Below, piece after piece: positions 18,408 to 27,265 of a DNA stretch of 64,000 nt. How positions within the stretch are numbered: the first letter of the stretch is position 1; every line of letters starts with the position of its first letter. A program made the translations under genes and the position numbers. The notes under the pieces are model-generated. The model did not search any database. It was not told the origin of the DNA and was given only the letters and a program-made list of their open reading frames with translations. This DNA comes from Methylobacterium radiodurans (GTDB lineage Bacteria; Pseudomonadota; Alphaproteobacteria; Rhizobiales; Beijerinckiaceae), in contig NZ_CP029551.1 of NCBI RefSeq assembly GCF_003173735.1, forward strand, positions 2,318,001 to 2,382,000. Direction: 5' to 3'.

Positions 18408-19151
18408 ATGCTCGCCGTCGAACACCCGACCATGTCTGCAGCCGCCACGCCCCACATCCTCGTCGTCGAGGACGACCGGGAGATCTCCGCCCTCGTTGCG
18501 CGCTACTTGCGCGGCAACGAGTGCCGCGTGACAGTCGCCGGGGACGGGCGCGAGATGGACCGGGCGCTCAGCGACGCCCGGGTCGATCTCATCGTGCTCG
18601 ACATCATGCTGCCGGGCGAGGACGGGCTCGCCCTATGCCGACGCCTGCGCGCCGCGTCGTCGATCCCGATCCTGATGCTCACCGCCAAGACCGAGGAGAT
18701 CGACCGCATCATCGGCCTCGAACTCGGCGCCGACGACTACCTGGCCAAGCCCTTCAACCCGCGCGAGCTGCTGGCCCGGATCCGCGCGATCCTGCGGCGC
18801 AGCGCGGCGAGCGCTCCGGATGACGACGGCGTGCGCAAGCTCCACTTCGCCGGGTGGACGCTGGACGTGGCACTCCGGCAGGTGCTGAGCCCGGAAGGCG
18901 CGCGCGTTGCCGTGACCGCCGCCGAGTTCGACCTCCTGCACGCGCTCTGCCTGCGCCCCGGCCGCGTCCTCTCCCGCGATCAGCTCCTCGACCTGACGCA
19001 GGGGCGCGCCGCCGGGCCCTTCGAGCGCAGCATCGACGTACTGATCAGCCGGATCCGCCAGAAGATCGAGCGCGACACGCGCAATCCCGAGATCATCCGC
19101 ACAATCCGCTCGGGCGGCTACCTGTTCACGCCGGAGGTCACCCGGTCATGA
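18408..19151 (+). CDS. OmpR-family response regulator
   Basis: 247 residues, or 239 if ATG 18432 is used; neither start has a strong ribosome site. Receiver domain: acidic pair in VVEDDRE, phospho-Asp in LIVLDIMLPGEDG, Thr in MLTAK and Lys in LAKPFNPRELL. The C-terminal winged helix is about residues 145-243 (VTAAEFDLLHALCLRPGRVLSRDQLL ... SIDVLISRIRQKIE). It is a DNA-binding output partner of the histidine kinase that overlaps it by ATGA. The stimulus is unknown. Confidence 0.9.
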   Translation: MLAVEHPTMSAAATPHILVVEDDREISALVARYLRGNECRVTVAGDGREMDRALSDARVDLIVLDIMLPGEDGLALCRRLRAASSIPILMLTAKTEEIDRIIGLELGADDYLAKPFNPRELLARIRAILRRSAASAPDDDGVRKLHFAGWTLDVALRQVLSPEGARVAVTAAEFDLLHALCLRPGRVLSRDQLLDLTQGRAAGPFERSIDVLISRIRQKIERDTRNPEIIRTIRSGGYLFTPEVTRS

Positions 19152-20545
19152 GGCTCGCAGGCAGATTCTCGGCGCTCCGCGCGCGGCTGCGCCCGCGCAG
19201 CATCGCCGGGCAGATCGCCCTGCTGATCGTCGCGGCGATCGCTGTGGCGCATGTTGTCGCGACGCTGGCCTTCGTCATTCTGCGCGAGCCTTGGCGGCCG
19301 GACGACCGGCCAGGCGTGATGGTCGGGCGCGCCGCCACCGTGGCGCGCCTGCTCGACGCCTCCGAGCCCGGGAGCCGCGACGCGCTGATCGCTGCGTCGG
19401 CCCGGAGCCTGCCTACTCTTGAGATCGCGCCCTGGGACGGGCAGGGCGGCCGGCCCGAGCCGGACCACGCGGTGATCCGCCGGCTGCGCGACGGCTTCGG
19501 CCGCCCGCTCACCATCGCCGATCTCGGCGCCGAGACGCGCCGCGGCGAGCCCGCGCTGCGCCTCGGCCTCGAGACACCCGCGGGCGCCCGCCTTCAGATC
19601 GTCGTGCCGGACGATCCGCTGACCCCGCCGCGCCAGGGCGCCATCATCTTCACCTTCGTGTTCCTGGGCCTGACGCTGGCGCTGCTCTCGGTCTGGGCGA
19701 CGCGGGCGCTCACCGCGCCGCTCGCCCGGCTGGAGGCCGCGGCGGAGGCATTCGGCACCCGCGACGACCACGCCGCCCTTCCACAGGCGGGCCCGCGCGA
19801 AGTGCTGGCGATGTCCCGCGCCCTCGACCGGATGCGCGCCCGTGTGCGCCGCCTGATCGACGACCGGACCCAGATGCTGGCGGCGATCAGCCACGACCTG
19901 CGGACCCCGATCACGCGCCTGCGCCTGCGCGCGGAGTTCATCGAGGACGAGCACGCCCGCGCCGCGACGTTGCGCGACCTCGACCAGATGAACGGCCTCG
20001 TCGAGGCGGCGCTCTCCTTCGTGCGCGATGGGCAGGCGCGCGACACCGGAAGCCACACCCTGGTCGACCTCGCCTCGGTGGTGCAGACGGTCTGCGATGG
20101 CTTCACGGATGTGGGCGCGCATGTCGTCGTGGAGCGCAGCCGCCACGTCCTGGTGCGGGGCCGCACCGACGACCTGCAGCGCGCCCTGACCAACCTCGTC
20201 GACAACGCGGTGAAGTACGGGGGCGAGGCCCGCGTCATCATGGAGGCGACGCCCCGCGGGATCCGAGTCGCGGTGCACGATTCCGGACCCGGCATCGCCG
20301 AGGCCGAGCGGGAGGCCATGCTGCAGCCCTTCGTGCGCGGCGACCGTGCGCGCAATCTCAACGATGCCACCGGCTTCGGTCTCGGCCTCTCGATCGTCCA
20401 GGCGATCGTGGAGGCACATGGCGGACGACTCGTTCTGGAGAACAGGCCGCAGGGCGGTCTCGCGGCGATGATCGAGCTGCCGCTCGCCGGCCGTCAGCCG
20501 TCCGAGACCGTGCCCGCGTCCGAGCCCGTCAGCCGCGCCGCCTGA
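19148..20545 (+). CDS. Membrane sensor histidine kinase
   Basis: 465 residues. One N-terminal helix (IALLIVAAIAVAHVVATLAFVIL), a periplasmic region of about 130 residues, and a second helix (IIFTFVFLGLTLALLSVWA). Then HAMP, H-box AAISHDLRTPITRLRLR, N-box NLVDNAVKYG, G1 DSGPGIAE and G2 GFGLGLSIVQAIVEAHGG. It is an EnvZ-like kinase for the preceding regulator, with translation coupled at ATGA 19148-19151. The sensory part has no recognised ligand motif. Confidence 0.9.
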   Translation: MRLAGRFSALRARLRPRSIAGQIALLIVAAIAVAHVVATLAFVILREPWRPDDRPGVMVGRAATVARLLDASEPGSRDALIAASARSLPTLEIAPWDGQGGRPEPDHAVIRRLRDGFGRPLTIADLGAETRRGEPALRLGLETPAGARLQIVVPDDPLTPPRQGAIIFTFVFLGLTLALLSVWATRALTAPLARLEAAAEAFGTRDDHAALPQAGPREVLAMSRALDRMRARVRRLIDDRTQMLAAISHDLRTPITRLRLRAEFIEDEHARAATLRDLDQMNGLVEAALSFVRDGQARDTGSHTLVDLASVVQTVCDGFTDVGAHVVVERSRHVLVRGRTDDLQRALTNLVDNAVKYGGEARVIMEATPRGIRVAVHDSGPGIAEAEREAMLQPFVRGDRARNLNDATGFGLGLSIVQAIVEAHGGRLVLENRPQGGLAAMIELPLAGRQPSETVPASEPVSRAA

Positions 20546-20584
20546 GCTTTTCCAGCTCCGCAGCGTTGTCGGGGCGTCAGGCAC

Positions 20585-20590
20585 AGGAGG
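20585..20590 (+). promoter_or_regulatory. Ribosome binding site fixing the start of the beta-hydroxyacid dehydrogenase
   Basis: AGGAGG lies 8 bases before ATG 20599. It decides against an in-frame start at 20566, which would place this site inside the coding region. Confidence 0.8.
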
Positions 20591-20598
20591 ACAGCGGG

Positions 20599-21474
20599 AT
20601 GGATGTCGGCTTCATCGGGCTCGGGCGCATGGGCCGCGCGATGGTGGGCAGGCTCGTCGCGGCGGGACACACGGTCCGGGTCTGGAACCGCTCGCCCGGC
20701 GCCGCCGATGGGCTGGACGGCGTGATCCCGGTCGCGAGCGCGGCCGAGGCTTTCCGGGGCGATGCCGCCGTCACGATGCTGGCCGACGACGCGGCGCTCC
20801 GTGCCGTGATCGTCGAGGGCGGCCTGCTCGACAGGGCCGAGCGGCCGGGGCTGCATCTCAGCATGAGCACGATCTCGGTGGCGCTTGCCCGCGACCTCGC
20901 GGCGATCCACGAGCGCGCGGGCGTGCCCTATATCGCCGCCCCGGTCTTCGGCCGCCCGGACGCGGCCGAGCGCGGCGCGCTCAACATCGTGGCCGCCGGA
21001 CCCGAGGCCGAGATCGTGCGGGCTACGCCGCTCCTCGACGCGATGGGCGCGAAGACCTGGCGCTTCGGCACCGAGGCGGCGCGCGCCAACGCCGTGAAGC
21101 TCGCCGGCAACTTCATGCTGATCTCGGCGATCGAGGCGATGGGCGAGGCCTGCGCCTTCACGGAAGCGCACGGGGTCGCGGGCGCGGACCTGCTCGACCT
21201 GCTGACAAACACCCTGTTCGCCGCGCCCGCCTACAAGAATTACGGCGCGATGATCGCCGAGCAGCGCTACGAACCGGCGGGCTTTGCTTTGAAACTCGGT
21301 GCCAAGGACGTGCGCCTCGCCCTCCAGGCGGCGGAGACCGCCGGCGTACCGATGCCCTTCGCCAGCGCGGTCCGCGACGGCCTGATCGAAGCGATCGCCC
21401 ACGGCGACGGCGACAAGGATTGGTCGGCGCTCGCCCGGGTCTCGGCCCGGCGCAGCAGACGCCTGAAGAGCTAG
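20599..21474 (+). CDS. Beta-hydroxyacid dehydrogenase (3-hydroxyisobutyrate dehydrogenase family)
   Basis: 291 residues. Rossmann start MDVGFIGLGRMGRAM, substrate loop LSMSTISVALARDLA, and the catalytic lysine in NAVKLAGNFMLISAIEAMGEA. The second half is the helical domain. It probably oxidises or reduces a short 3-hydroxyacid (3-hydroxyisobutyrate, glyoxylate/succinate semialdehyde or tartronate semialdehyde type) with NAD(P); the exact substrate is not readable. It converges with mmcB so tightly that both stop codons share CTAG at 21471-21474. Confidence 0.85.
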   Translation: MDVGFIGLGRMGRAMVGRLVAAGHTVRVWNRSPGAADGLDGVIPVASAAEAFRGDAAVTMLADDAALRAVIVEGGLLDRAERPGLHLSMSTISVALARDLAAIHERAGVPYIAAPVFGRPDAAERGALNIVAAGPEAEIVRATPLLDAMGAKTWRFGTEAARANAVKLAGNFMLISAIEAMGEACAFTEAHGVAGADLLDLLTNTLFAAPAYKNYGAMIAEQRYEPAGFALKLGAKDVRLALQAAETAGVPMPFASAVRDGLIEAIAHGDGDKDWSALARVSARRSRRLKS

Positions 21475-21977
21475 AGAGCGCCCTCCCGTACCGCGCCGGG
21501 ATCGGCCAGCGCGTGCAGCAGGCGGGCGGCGCTGTGGGCGAAGCGCAGCGTCACCGCCTTGCGGCGCGCGCCGCTGAGCGCGTGCTCCGGCGCCTCGCGC
21601 ACGATGCCGGCCCCGAAGGCGTCGGCGACGATGAGGCCGCATTCCTCCGGGATCAGGGATTCTGGCACGGTCTCGGGGATCGCGAAGAAGAAGCGGTCGC
21701 AGAAGTCGCGGTAGTCCGGCCATTTCCGGTCGGCCCGGAAGTCGGCCACGCTCGACTTGATCTCCACGATGGTGAGCTTGCCCGCTCCGCACAGCGCGAT
21801 GACGTCGGCGCGCCGGCCGTTCACCAGCGAGAACTCGGGCAGCGTCACGCAGCCCATCTCGGAGAACAGGCGCCGCACGCCGCGCTGGAGCCGAAGCGCG
21901 GTCGGCGATTGGCGGCCGTCGGCCGGCAACACGAGCTCGGGGAGGTGGTCAGGATTGCGGGAGGCGAGGGTGGGCAT
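21471..21977 (-). CDS. mmcB: MmcB-family DNA repair protein
   Basis: 168 residues from ATG 21977; an in-frame GTG at 22001 would add eight. A PD-(D/E)XK-like nuclease core is visible: LPEFSLVNGRRADVIAL ... LTIVEIKSSVADFRADRKW, with Asp in RRAD, the Glu-x-Lys pair in VEIKSS and later FFFAIPETVP. The family (DUF named after Caulobacter mmcB) contributes to mitomycin C resistance and is SOS-induced in Caulobacter. A palindrome immediately upstream (21985-22001) fits an SOS-type operator and favours the downstream ATG start. Confidence 0.8.
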   Translation of the reverse strand: MPTLASRNPDHLPELVLPADGRQSPTALRLQRGVRRLFSEMGCVTLPEFSLVNGRRADVIALCGAGKLTIVEIKSSVADFRADRKWPDYRDFCDRFFFAIPETVPESLIPEECGLIVADAFGAGIVREAPEHALSGARRKAVTLRFAHSAARLLHALADPGAVREGAL

Positions 21978-21984
21978 CGGCACT

Positions 21985-22001
21985 GTTCCGTTTCGGAACA
22001 C
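21985..22001. promoter_or_regulatory. Palindrome upstream of mmcB, possible LexA-type operator
   Basis: TGTTCCG-TTT-CGGAACA, a perfect 7-base inverted repeat, ends 7 bases before the mmcB ATG. It reads as GTTC-N7-GAAC. The usual alphaproteobacterial LexA box is the direct repeat GTTC-N7-GTTC, so spacing and half-site agree but the second half is inverted. Confidence 0.5.
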
Positions 22002-22047
22002 TCTGCCAAGACGGAAGCCCCTCTGTCACCTGCGGCGCGTGGGCGCC

Positions 22048-22569
22048 TCAGCCCCGGAACCACGCGAGCAGCCCGGCCCCCGGCGCGAGCAGCACGAAGG
22101 CCCAGGCGTAGCCCGAGACCCAGTTCGCAACCTGGAAGGGCAGGGGGCGCACGCCGAACATCCCGGCGATCAGCGGCACCACGGCGCGGGCCGGGCCGAC
22201 GAAGCGTGCGAGCACGATCGAGTGGGCGCCCCAGCGCGCCAGGAAGGCTTCGCCCCGGGCCACCATCTCCGGATGGTTGCGCATCGGCCACATCCGGCGG
22301 ACGCTGTCGCCGTAGTGGCGGCCGAACGCGTAGGAGAGCCAGTCGCCGAGGCCGGCGCCCGTGCCTGCCGCCAGGACAACCGGCCAGAGCGCGACATCGG
22401 CCGCGCCGACGATCGCTCCGATGCCGATGAGGATCACCGTCGCCGGCACGAGAAGCGACAGGAAGGCGATCGATTCGCAGAAGGCGCAGACACCGGCAAA
22501 CAGCGGCGCCCACGCCTTGTGGGTCTCCACGAAGCCGAGCGCCGTGGTCCGCAGGGCTTCGAGATCCAT
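22048..22569 (-). CDS. DedA-family membrane protein
   Basis: 173 residues, four to five hydrophobic segments. Signatures: GAGLGDWLSYAFGRHYGD, then FLARWGAHSIVLARFVGPARAVVPLIAGMF, which contain the family's conserved Gly and Arg residues. DedA/VTT proteins are flippase-like and support membrane lipid recycling and proton-motive force. ATG 22569 is used. It lies 46 bases upstream of mmcB on the same strand, and its own start faces the pyridoxal kinase gene. Confidence 0.88.
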   Translation of the reverse strand: MDLEALRTTALGFVETHKAWAPLFAGVCAFCESIAFLSLLVPATVILIGIGAIVGAADVALWPVVLAAGTGAGLGDWLSYAFGRHYGDSVRRMWPMRNHPEMVARGEAFLARWGAHSIVLARFVGPARAVVPLIAGMFGVRPLPFQVANWVSGYAWAFVLLAPGAGLLAWFRG

Positions 22570-22710
22570 CGGGCATCCGTCAGGGGAAAGCTCAGCCGCG
22601 ATCTGGTGCGGCCAGCGCCGCGGGGCAAGCTCTGCCGTGCCGCGTGGGTGCGGCCGCGGCGCAAAGGCGCTAACAGGCGGGGTCCCGTCGCGAGAGAGGG
22701 TGTGCGGTCC

Positions 22711-23559
22711 GTGAAGGTCCTGTCGATCCAGTCCCACGTCGCCTACGGCCATGTCGGCAACGCCTCGGCGGTGTTCCCGATGCAGCGGCTCGGCGTCGAG
22801 GTCTGGCCGATCCACACCGTGCAGTTCTCCAACCACACCGGCTACGGCGCGTGGCGCGGCCGGGTCTTCGACGGGCCCTCCATCGAGGAGCTGGTCGCGG
22901 GAATCAGTGAGCGCGGCGTGCTCGGAACCTGCGACGGGGTGCTCTCCGGCTACATGGGCTCGGCCGATATCGGCACGGCGATCCTGCGCGCCGTCGCGGC
23001 GGTGCGCGCCGCCAACCCGGCGGCGCTCTACTGCTGCGACCCGGTGATGGGCGATGCCGGCCGCGGCGTCTACGTCCGGCCCGGCATCCCCGAATTCATG
23101 CGTGAGCGCGCCGTACCCGGGGCCGACATCGTGACGCCGAACCAGTTCGAGCTGGAGGCGCTGACCGGGCTGGCGACGGCCACGCTCGACGGCGCCAAGG
23201 CGGGCGTGCGGGCGCTCCAGGCGCTGGGCCCGCGGGTGGTGCTTGTCACCTCGCTGATGACCGAGGCGACGCCGGGCGGTTCGATCGACCTGCTGGCCGG
23301 CGAGGGCGGCCAGTTCTGGGGCCTGCGCACGCCGCGCCTCAGCCTCGACGTCAACGGCGCGGGCGACTGCATCGCCGCTCTGTTCTACGTGCACTATGCC
23401 CGCACCGGCTCGGCGGCCCTCGCCCTCGGCATGGCCGGCGCCTCGGTCTACGGTCTTCTGAAGCGCACCGCGGAGGCGGGCTCGCGCGAGATCCTCACGG
23501 TCGCCGCGCAGGAGGAGTTCGTCGCCCCGAGCGAGACCTTCCCGGTCGCACCCGTCTGA
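22711..23559 (+). CDS. pdxY: Pyridoxal kinase
   Basis: 282 residues from GTG 22711, about 11 bases after GAGAGG; a GTG at 22702 is too close to that site. Ribokinase-fold motifs: SIQSHVAYGHVGN, YCCDPVMGDAGRGVYV, TPNQFELEALTG and the anion hole/base NGAGDCIAALFY. It phosphorylates pyridoxal or related B6 vitamers to make PLP. It heads a run of pdxY, phzF-like and Nudix genes. PdxY and PdxK are hard to separate by eye, so the symbol is provisional. Confidence 0.85.
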   Translation: MKVLSIQSHVAYGHVGNASAVFPMQRLGVEVWPIHTVQFSNHTGYGAWRGRVFDGPSIEELVAGISERGVLGTCDGVLSGYMGSADIGTAILRAVAAVRAANPAALYCCDPVMGDAGRGVYVRPGIPEFMRERAVPGADIVTPNQFELEALTGLATATLDGAKAGVRALQALGPRVVLVTSLMTEATPGGSIDLLAGEGGQFWGLRTPRLSLDVNGAGDCIAALFYVHYARTGSAALALGMAGASVYGLLKRTAEAGSREILTVAAQEEFVAPSETFPVAPV

Positions 23560-23592
23560 GCCCGCCGCCCCCATACAGCAGGGATCCCGCCC

Positions 23593-24480
23593 ATGACCCG
23601 CCGCTTCGCCACCCTCGACGTGTTCACCGACGCGCCGCTCGCGGGCAACCCGCTCGCCGTGGTGCTCGACGCGGAGGGGCTCGACGCGGCGGCGATGCAG
23701 GCGATCGCCCGCGAGTTCAACCTGTCGGAGACGGTCTTCGTCCTGCCGCCGACCGAGGCGCGGCACCGGGCGCGGCTGCGCATCTTCACGCCGGCGCGGG
23801 AACTTCCCTTCGCCGGGCATCCCACGGTCGGCACCGCCGTCCTACTGGCGCTGCGGGACGCCAAGGCGGAGATCGCCGACGCGGTCGCCTTCGGCCTGGA
23901 GGAGGAGATCGGCGTGGTGCCCTGCGTGGTCGAGGCCGACGGGGCCCGAGGTCGGGCGCGCTTCAAGCTGCCGGTCCTGCCGACCTATCTCGGCGAGGCG
24001 GATGAGGCCGCGGCGCTCGGCGCGGCGCTCGGCCTCGCGGCCAACGAGATCGGCTTTGGCCGGCATCGGCCGAGCCGGCACGGCGCGGGCCCGAGCTTCA
24101 CCTTCCTGCCCGTCGCCTCCGCGGAGCGGCTCGACGCGCTGAGCCCGATGGGCGTCCCGCAGGGCTTCGCCGAAGGGCTCTACGTCTACGCGCCCGACCC
24201 GGAAGGGCTCGGGCAGCGCTACCGCTCCCGCATGTTCGCCCCGCGCCTCGGCATGCCGGAGGATCCGGCCACCGGCTCCGCCGCGGCGGCCTTCGCGGGC
24301 GTGCTGATGCAGTTCGAGGCGCTCGGCGACGGCACGCACGACGTGGCGATCCGCCAGGGCGAGGCGATGGGCCGCCCGAGCGCGATCGATCTCCAAGTGG
24401 TGGTCGAGGCGGGCGGGCTGCGCTCGGTCGAGATCGGCGGCGGGGCGGTCCTCGTCTCCGAGGGCACGCTTCATGTCTGA
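23593..24480 (+). CDS. PhzF-family isomerase/epimerase
   Basis: 295 residues. Family motifs: LDVFTDAPLAGNPLAVVLDA, catalytic Glu in NLSETVFVLPP, PFAGHPTVGTAV, and in the second half PEDPATGSAAAAFAGVL. The fold is diaminopimelate-epimerase-like; PhzF itself isomerises a phenazine precursor, but most chromosomal members have unknown substrates. No other phenazine genes are present. It starts 33 bases after pdxY and its end overlaps the Nudix start by 8 bases. Confidence 0.85.
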   Translation: MTRRFATLDVFTDAPLAGNPLAVVLDAEGLDAAAMQAIAREFNLSETVFVLPPTEARHRARLRIFTPARELPFAGHPTVGTAVLLALRDAKAEIADAVAFGLEEEIGVVPCVVEADGARGRARFKLPVLPTYLGEADEAAALGAALGLAANEIGFGRHRPSRHGAGPSFTFLPVASAERLDALSPMGVPQGFAEGLYVYAPDPEGLGQRYRSRMFAPRLGMPEDPATGSAAAAFAGVLMQFEALGDGTHDVAIRQGEAMGRPSAIDLQVVVEAGGLRSVEIGGGAVLVSEGTLHV

Positions 24481-25228
24481 GGGACGGCCCTACGGCTTCG
24501 AGGTCGTGCGCCTCGCCCATATCGAGGCGCGGCTCGTGGCCTACGACTGGGCCTGGGTGCGGGACAACGCGGAGCGGATCGCCGAGAACTGGCGCCGCCG
24601 CCTCGCGCTCCAGCCCGGCCTGTTCGACGGCCCGGTGCTGCTCGCCTGCGGCTGCGCCATCGCGGACGGCACCTGCCAGGTCGACTTCTTCGAGACCCGC
24701 TACGCCGCCTTCATCGCCTACCGCGACGGCGGCTCGCCGGACGGGCACGTCGCCAACGCCTTCGCGGCGGTCGTACCCTGGAGCGCGGACGGCGCGGTGC
24801 TGCTCGGGCAGATGGGCGGGCACACCGCCAATGCCGGGCAGATCTATTTCCCATGCGGCACGCCGGACCGGGACGACGTGCGCGGCACTGTGGTCGATCT
24901 CGCCGGCAGCGCCGTACGCGAGCTGCGCGAGGAGACCGGCCTCGCCCTGCCGGGTGATGTCGCGGACGCGATGGCGGGCGAGTGGGCGCTGCTGCGCGGC
25001 GACGGACAGCTCGCCTTCCTGTACCCGGCCCGCTTCCCCGAGAGCGCGGAGGCGCTCGCCGCCCGGATGGAGCGGCACCGGCTGGCCGAGCGCGAGCCCG
25101 AGCTGGAGCGCGTCGTCACGGTGCGAGGGCAGGACGCGATCGACGCCGGCCGGATGCCGCCCTTCGTGCGGGCATATCTCGCCAGCGCCTTCGACGCCGA
25201 CGCCGCGGCGGCGGACGTGACGCCCTGA
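24473..25228 (+). CDS. Nudix hydrolase
   Basis: 251 residues. The Nudix box is in the middle (about 145-165): VDLAGSAVRELREETGLAL, with the REL-REETGL metal-binding core intact. The first 100 residues form an extra domain (HIEARLVAYDWAWVRDNAERI) seen in larger Nudix members. It cleaves a nucleoside-diphosphate-linked substrate, unidentified. Its ATG lies inside the end of the phzF-like gene, so translation is coupled. Confidence 0.85.
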   Translation: MSEGRPYGFEVVRLAHIEARLVAYDWAWVRDNAERIAENWRRRLALQPGLFDGPVLLACGCAIADGTCQVDFFETRYAAFIAYRDGGSPDGHVANAFAAVVPWSADGAVLLGQMGGHTANAGQIYFPCGTPDRDDVRGTVVDLAGSAVRELREETGLALPGDVADAMAGEWALLRGDGQLAFLYPARFPESAEALAARMERHRLAEREPELERVVTVRGQDAIDAGRMPPFVRAYLASAFDADAAAADVTP

Positions 25229-25321
25229 GCGGGCCGTCGCGCGGGCGGCCTTGTCCTCGGGCCCGCGCGGCGACAGGTTGCCCCTCGAAGAAGCGCGGCC
25301 CGCGCGAGCCCCGGAGAACCC

Positions 25322-26119
25322 ATGTCGTCCACAGCCTCGCTCAGCTCGAAGACCGCCCTCGTCACCGGCTCGACCAGCGGCATCGGCCTCGCGGTCGCCC
25401 GCGGTTTCGCGCGGGCGGGCGCCAACGTGGTGATCAACGGGTTCGGCAAGCCGGAGGAGATCGAGCGGGCGCGTGCCGGCATCGAGTCCGAGTTCGGCGT
25501 CCGGGCGCACTATTCCGACGCCGACATGACGAAGCCCGATCAGATCGCCGCGATGGTGCGCGACGCAGAGGAGCGCTTCGGCTCGGTCGACGTGCTCGTG
25601 AACAATGCCGGCATCCAGTACGTCTCGGCGATCGAGGAGTTCCCCGGCGAGAAGTGGGAGCAGATCATCGCGATCAACCTCTCCTCGGCCTTCTACGCCA
25701 TGCAGGCCGCAATCCCCGGCATGAAGCGTCGGGCATGGGGCCGCATCATCAACACGGCCTCGGCGCACTCCCTCGTCGCCTCGCCCTATAAATCGGCCTA
25801 CGTCGCGGCCAAGCATGGCATCGCGGGGCTGACCAAGACGGCGGCCCTCGAACTCGCGCCCCACAAGGTCACGGTGAACTGCATCTCGCCGGGCTACGTC
25901 TGGACGCCGCTGGTCGAGGCGCAGATCCCCGACACGATGAAGGCCCGCGGACTGACGAAGGAGCAAGTGATCGAGGACGTGCTCCTGAAGGCTCAGCCGA
26001 CCAAGGAGTTCGTCACGGTCGATCAGGTCGCGGCGCTGGCGGTGTTCCTGTGCTCGGACGGAGCGAGCCAGATCACGGGCGCGAACCTGACGATGGACGG
26101 GGGCTGGACGGCGCAGTAG
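25322..26119 (+). CDS. bdhA: 3-hydroxybutyrate dehydrogenase
   Basis: 265-residue short-chain dehydrogenase. NAD motif TGSTSGIGLAVA, NNAGIQYVSAIEEFP (the IQ-V pattern of this enzyme) and ASAHSLVASPYKSAYVAAKHG with catalytic Ser, Tyr and Lys. FVTVDQVAALAVFLCS and GANLTMDGGWTAQ end it. It oxidises (R)-3-hydroxybutyrate to acetoacetate, the last step of polyhydroxybutyrate mobilisation, which fits a methylotroph storing PHB. Single gene with a hairpin after it. Confidence 0.9.
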   Translation: MSSTASLSSKTALVTGSTSGIGLAVARGFARAGANVVINGFGKPEEIERARAGIESEFGVRAHYSDADMTKPDQIAAMVRDAEERFGSVDVLVNNAGIQYVSAIEEFPGEKWEQIIAINLSSAFYAMQAAIPGMKRRAWGRIINTASAHSLVASPYKSAYVAAKHGIAGLTKTAALELAPHKVTVNCISPGYVWTPLVEAQIPDTMKARGLTKEQVIEDVLLKAQPTKEFVTVDQVAALAVFLCSDGASQITGANLTMDGGWTAQ

Positions 26120-26138
26120 CGCGCCGGTCGCGATGCAT

Positions 26139-26166
26139 CCCCTCTCCCCGCATGCGGGGAGAGGGG
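26139..26166. terminator. Perfect 28-base palindrome after bdhA
   Basis: CCCCTCTCCCCGC at 26139-26151 and its exact complement at 26154-26166, twenty bases after the bdhA stop and 26 bases before the end of the convergent small gene. There is no T-run. The C/T-rich arm resembles the outer arms of the REP pair near 9.6 kb, so it may be a degenerate member of that family acting as a bidirectional terminator. Confidence 0.6.
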
Positions 26167-26191
26167 AGCTCGACCTGCCGACCTCGGCAGC

Positions 26192-26536
26192 TCAGCGGCG
26201 GCCGTGCAGCAGCAGCGCGAGGCCGTAGCCCACGGCGCCCGCCAGCACGAGCGCGATCAGCGGATTCTCCTCGACGCGCGAGCCCACTGCCTCGCGCCCC
26301 TCGCGCAGGTACGACCCGCTGCGGTCGTAGGCGTCGCGGGCGTAGCTGCCGGCGTTGTCGGCCACGTCCCGGACCGTGTCCTTGGCTTGGCCGTAGAGAT
26401 TCTGCGCGGTGCCCTGGGCCTCGCGGTAGCGGCCCTCGACCGAGTCCCGGTTCGAGCCGACGAAGTCGCCGGCGGCACCCTGCGCGCGGCCCACGAACTC
26501 CTTCGCGCCGCCGACGATCCGATCCGTATCAACCAT
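26192..26536 (-). CDS. Small CsbD/DUF883-like membrane-anchored stress protein
   Basis: 114 residues. N-terminal CsbD-like segment (DRIVGGAKEFVGRAQGAAGD), a long amphipathic helical region (AQGTAQNLYGQAKDTVRDVADN), then a C-terminal anchor NPLIALVLAGAVGYGLALLLHG. That is the layout of ElaB/YqjD/DUF883 tail-anchored proteins. They associate with ribosomes or membranes under stress in enteric bacteria; the role here is inferred. ATG 26536 follows GGGAGAG. Confidence 0.75.
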   Translation of the reverse strand: MVDTDRIVGGAKEFVGRAQGAAGDFVGSNRDSVEGRYREAQGTAQNLYGQAKDTVRDVADNAGSYARDAYDRSGSYLREGREAVGSRVEENPLIALVLAGAVGYGLALLLHGRR

Positions 26537-26650
26537 GGTGGTCTCTCCCATTCGGTTGCGGGGCACCGCTTGGATCCGGGAAGACCCGGGCGCCGTCCGT
26601 CGAGCACTGAACGTGCGAGATCCGGATTCGCCCCGTCCGACCGTGACTTT

Positions 26651-27265
26651 TCACGCGCCCGTCGTTGCGCCGCGGGAGCCACGCGCGAGGAGCCGTGCGA
26701 TCTCGGCAAGCGCCGCCGCCTGCCGGGGAGGCGAGGATCTGCCCGGCCGGCGCGGCCGGCGGGTGCGCGGGACCGGAGGGATGTGGACGAACAGAACCGG
26801 CAGGCCGGTTCCGAGCGCCGCGAAGTAGCTCGCGTTGCAGAGGTAGCGCCCGGCATCGTTCGAGAGCCGGGCGTCGATGCCGCGGCGGCGCAGGGCTGCG
26901 AGCGCCTGGGCCGCCGCCGTGCCGCTTCGCGCGGCCGGGCCCTCCGGGTCGAGGACGAGCCGGGAGGCGGCCCGTCCCGAGGAATCCGGATAGAGCCGGC
27001 TCGCCCGATTGCGGGCGCGGATCTCCACCCGGATCCGACGCGCCCGCGAGGCGACGCCGAGCATCAGCACCGCGGCGGGCCGCTCCGCCAGGGCGGGCAG
27101 CAGCGCGCCTGGGATCGCGCTGTAGGCGGTGCGCAACACCAGGACCCGGGCCGGCCCGCCGGGCTCGCGCCGCAAACGCTGCCCGACCGCCCCTGCCAGC
27201 GCGGCGCTCGGGTTTGCGGGCATGCCCGGAAAGGGCCCGAACGCCGTGACGAGGATCGGGCTCAT
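26651..27265 (-). CDS. Pyroglutamyl-peptidase I-like cysteine peptidase
   Basis: 204 residues. [20 protein letters not shown] is the C15 N-terminus. The catalytic Glu is in [11 protein letters not shown], the Cys in [13 protein letters not shown] and the His in LFVHIPPVP, so the triad seems intact though the surrounding residues diverge. It removes N-terminal pyroglutamate from peptides. Its ATG overlaps the meaB stop (TGA at 27262-27264), so the two are co-translated. The C-terminus is Arg/Pro-rich and less conserved. Confidence 0.78.
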   Translation of the reverse strand: MSPILVTAFGPFPGMPANPSAALAGAVGQRLRREPGGPARVLVLRTAYSAIPGALLPALAERPAAVLMLGVASRARRIRVEIRARNRASRLYPDSSGRAASRLVLDPEGPAARSGTAAAQALAALRRRGIDARLSNDAGRYLCNASYFAALGTGLPVLFVHIPPVPRTRRPRRPGRSSPPRQAAALAEIARLLARGSRGATTGA

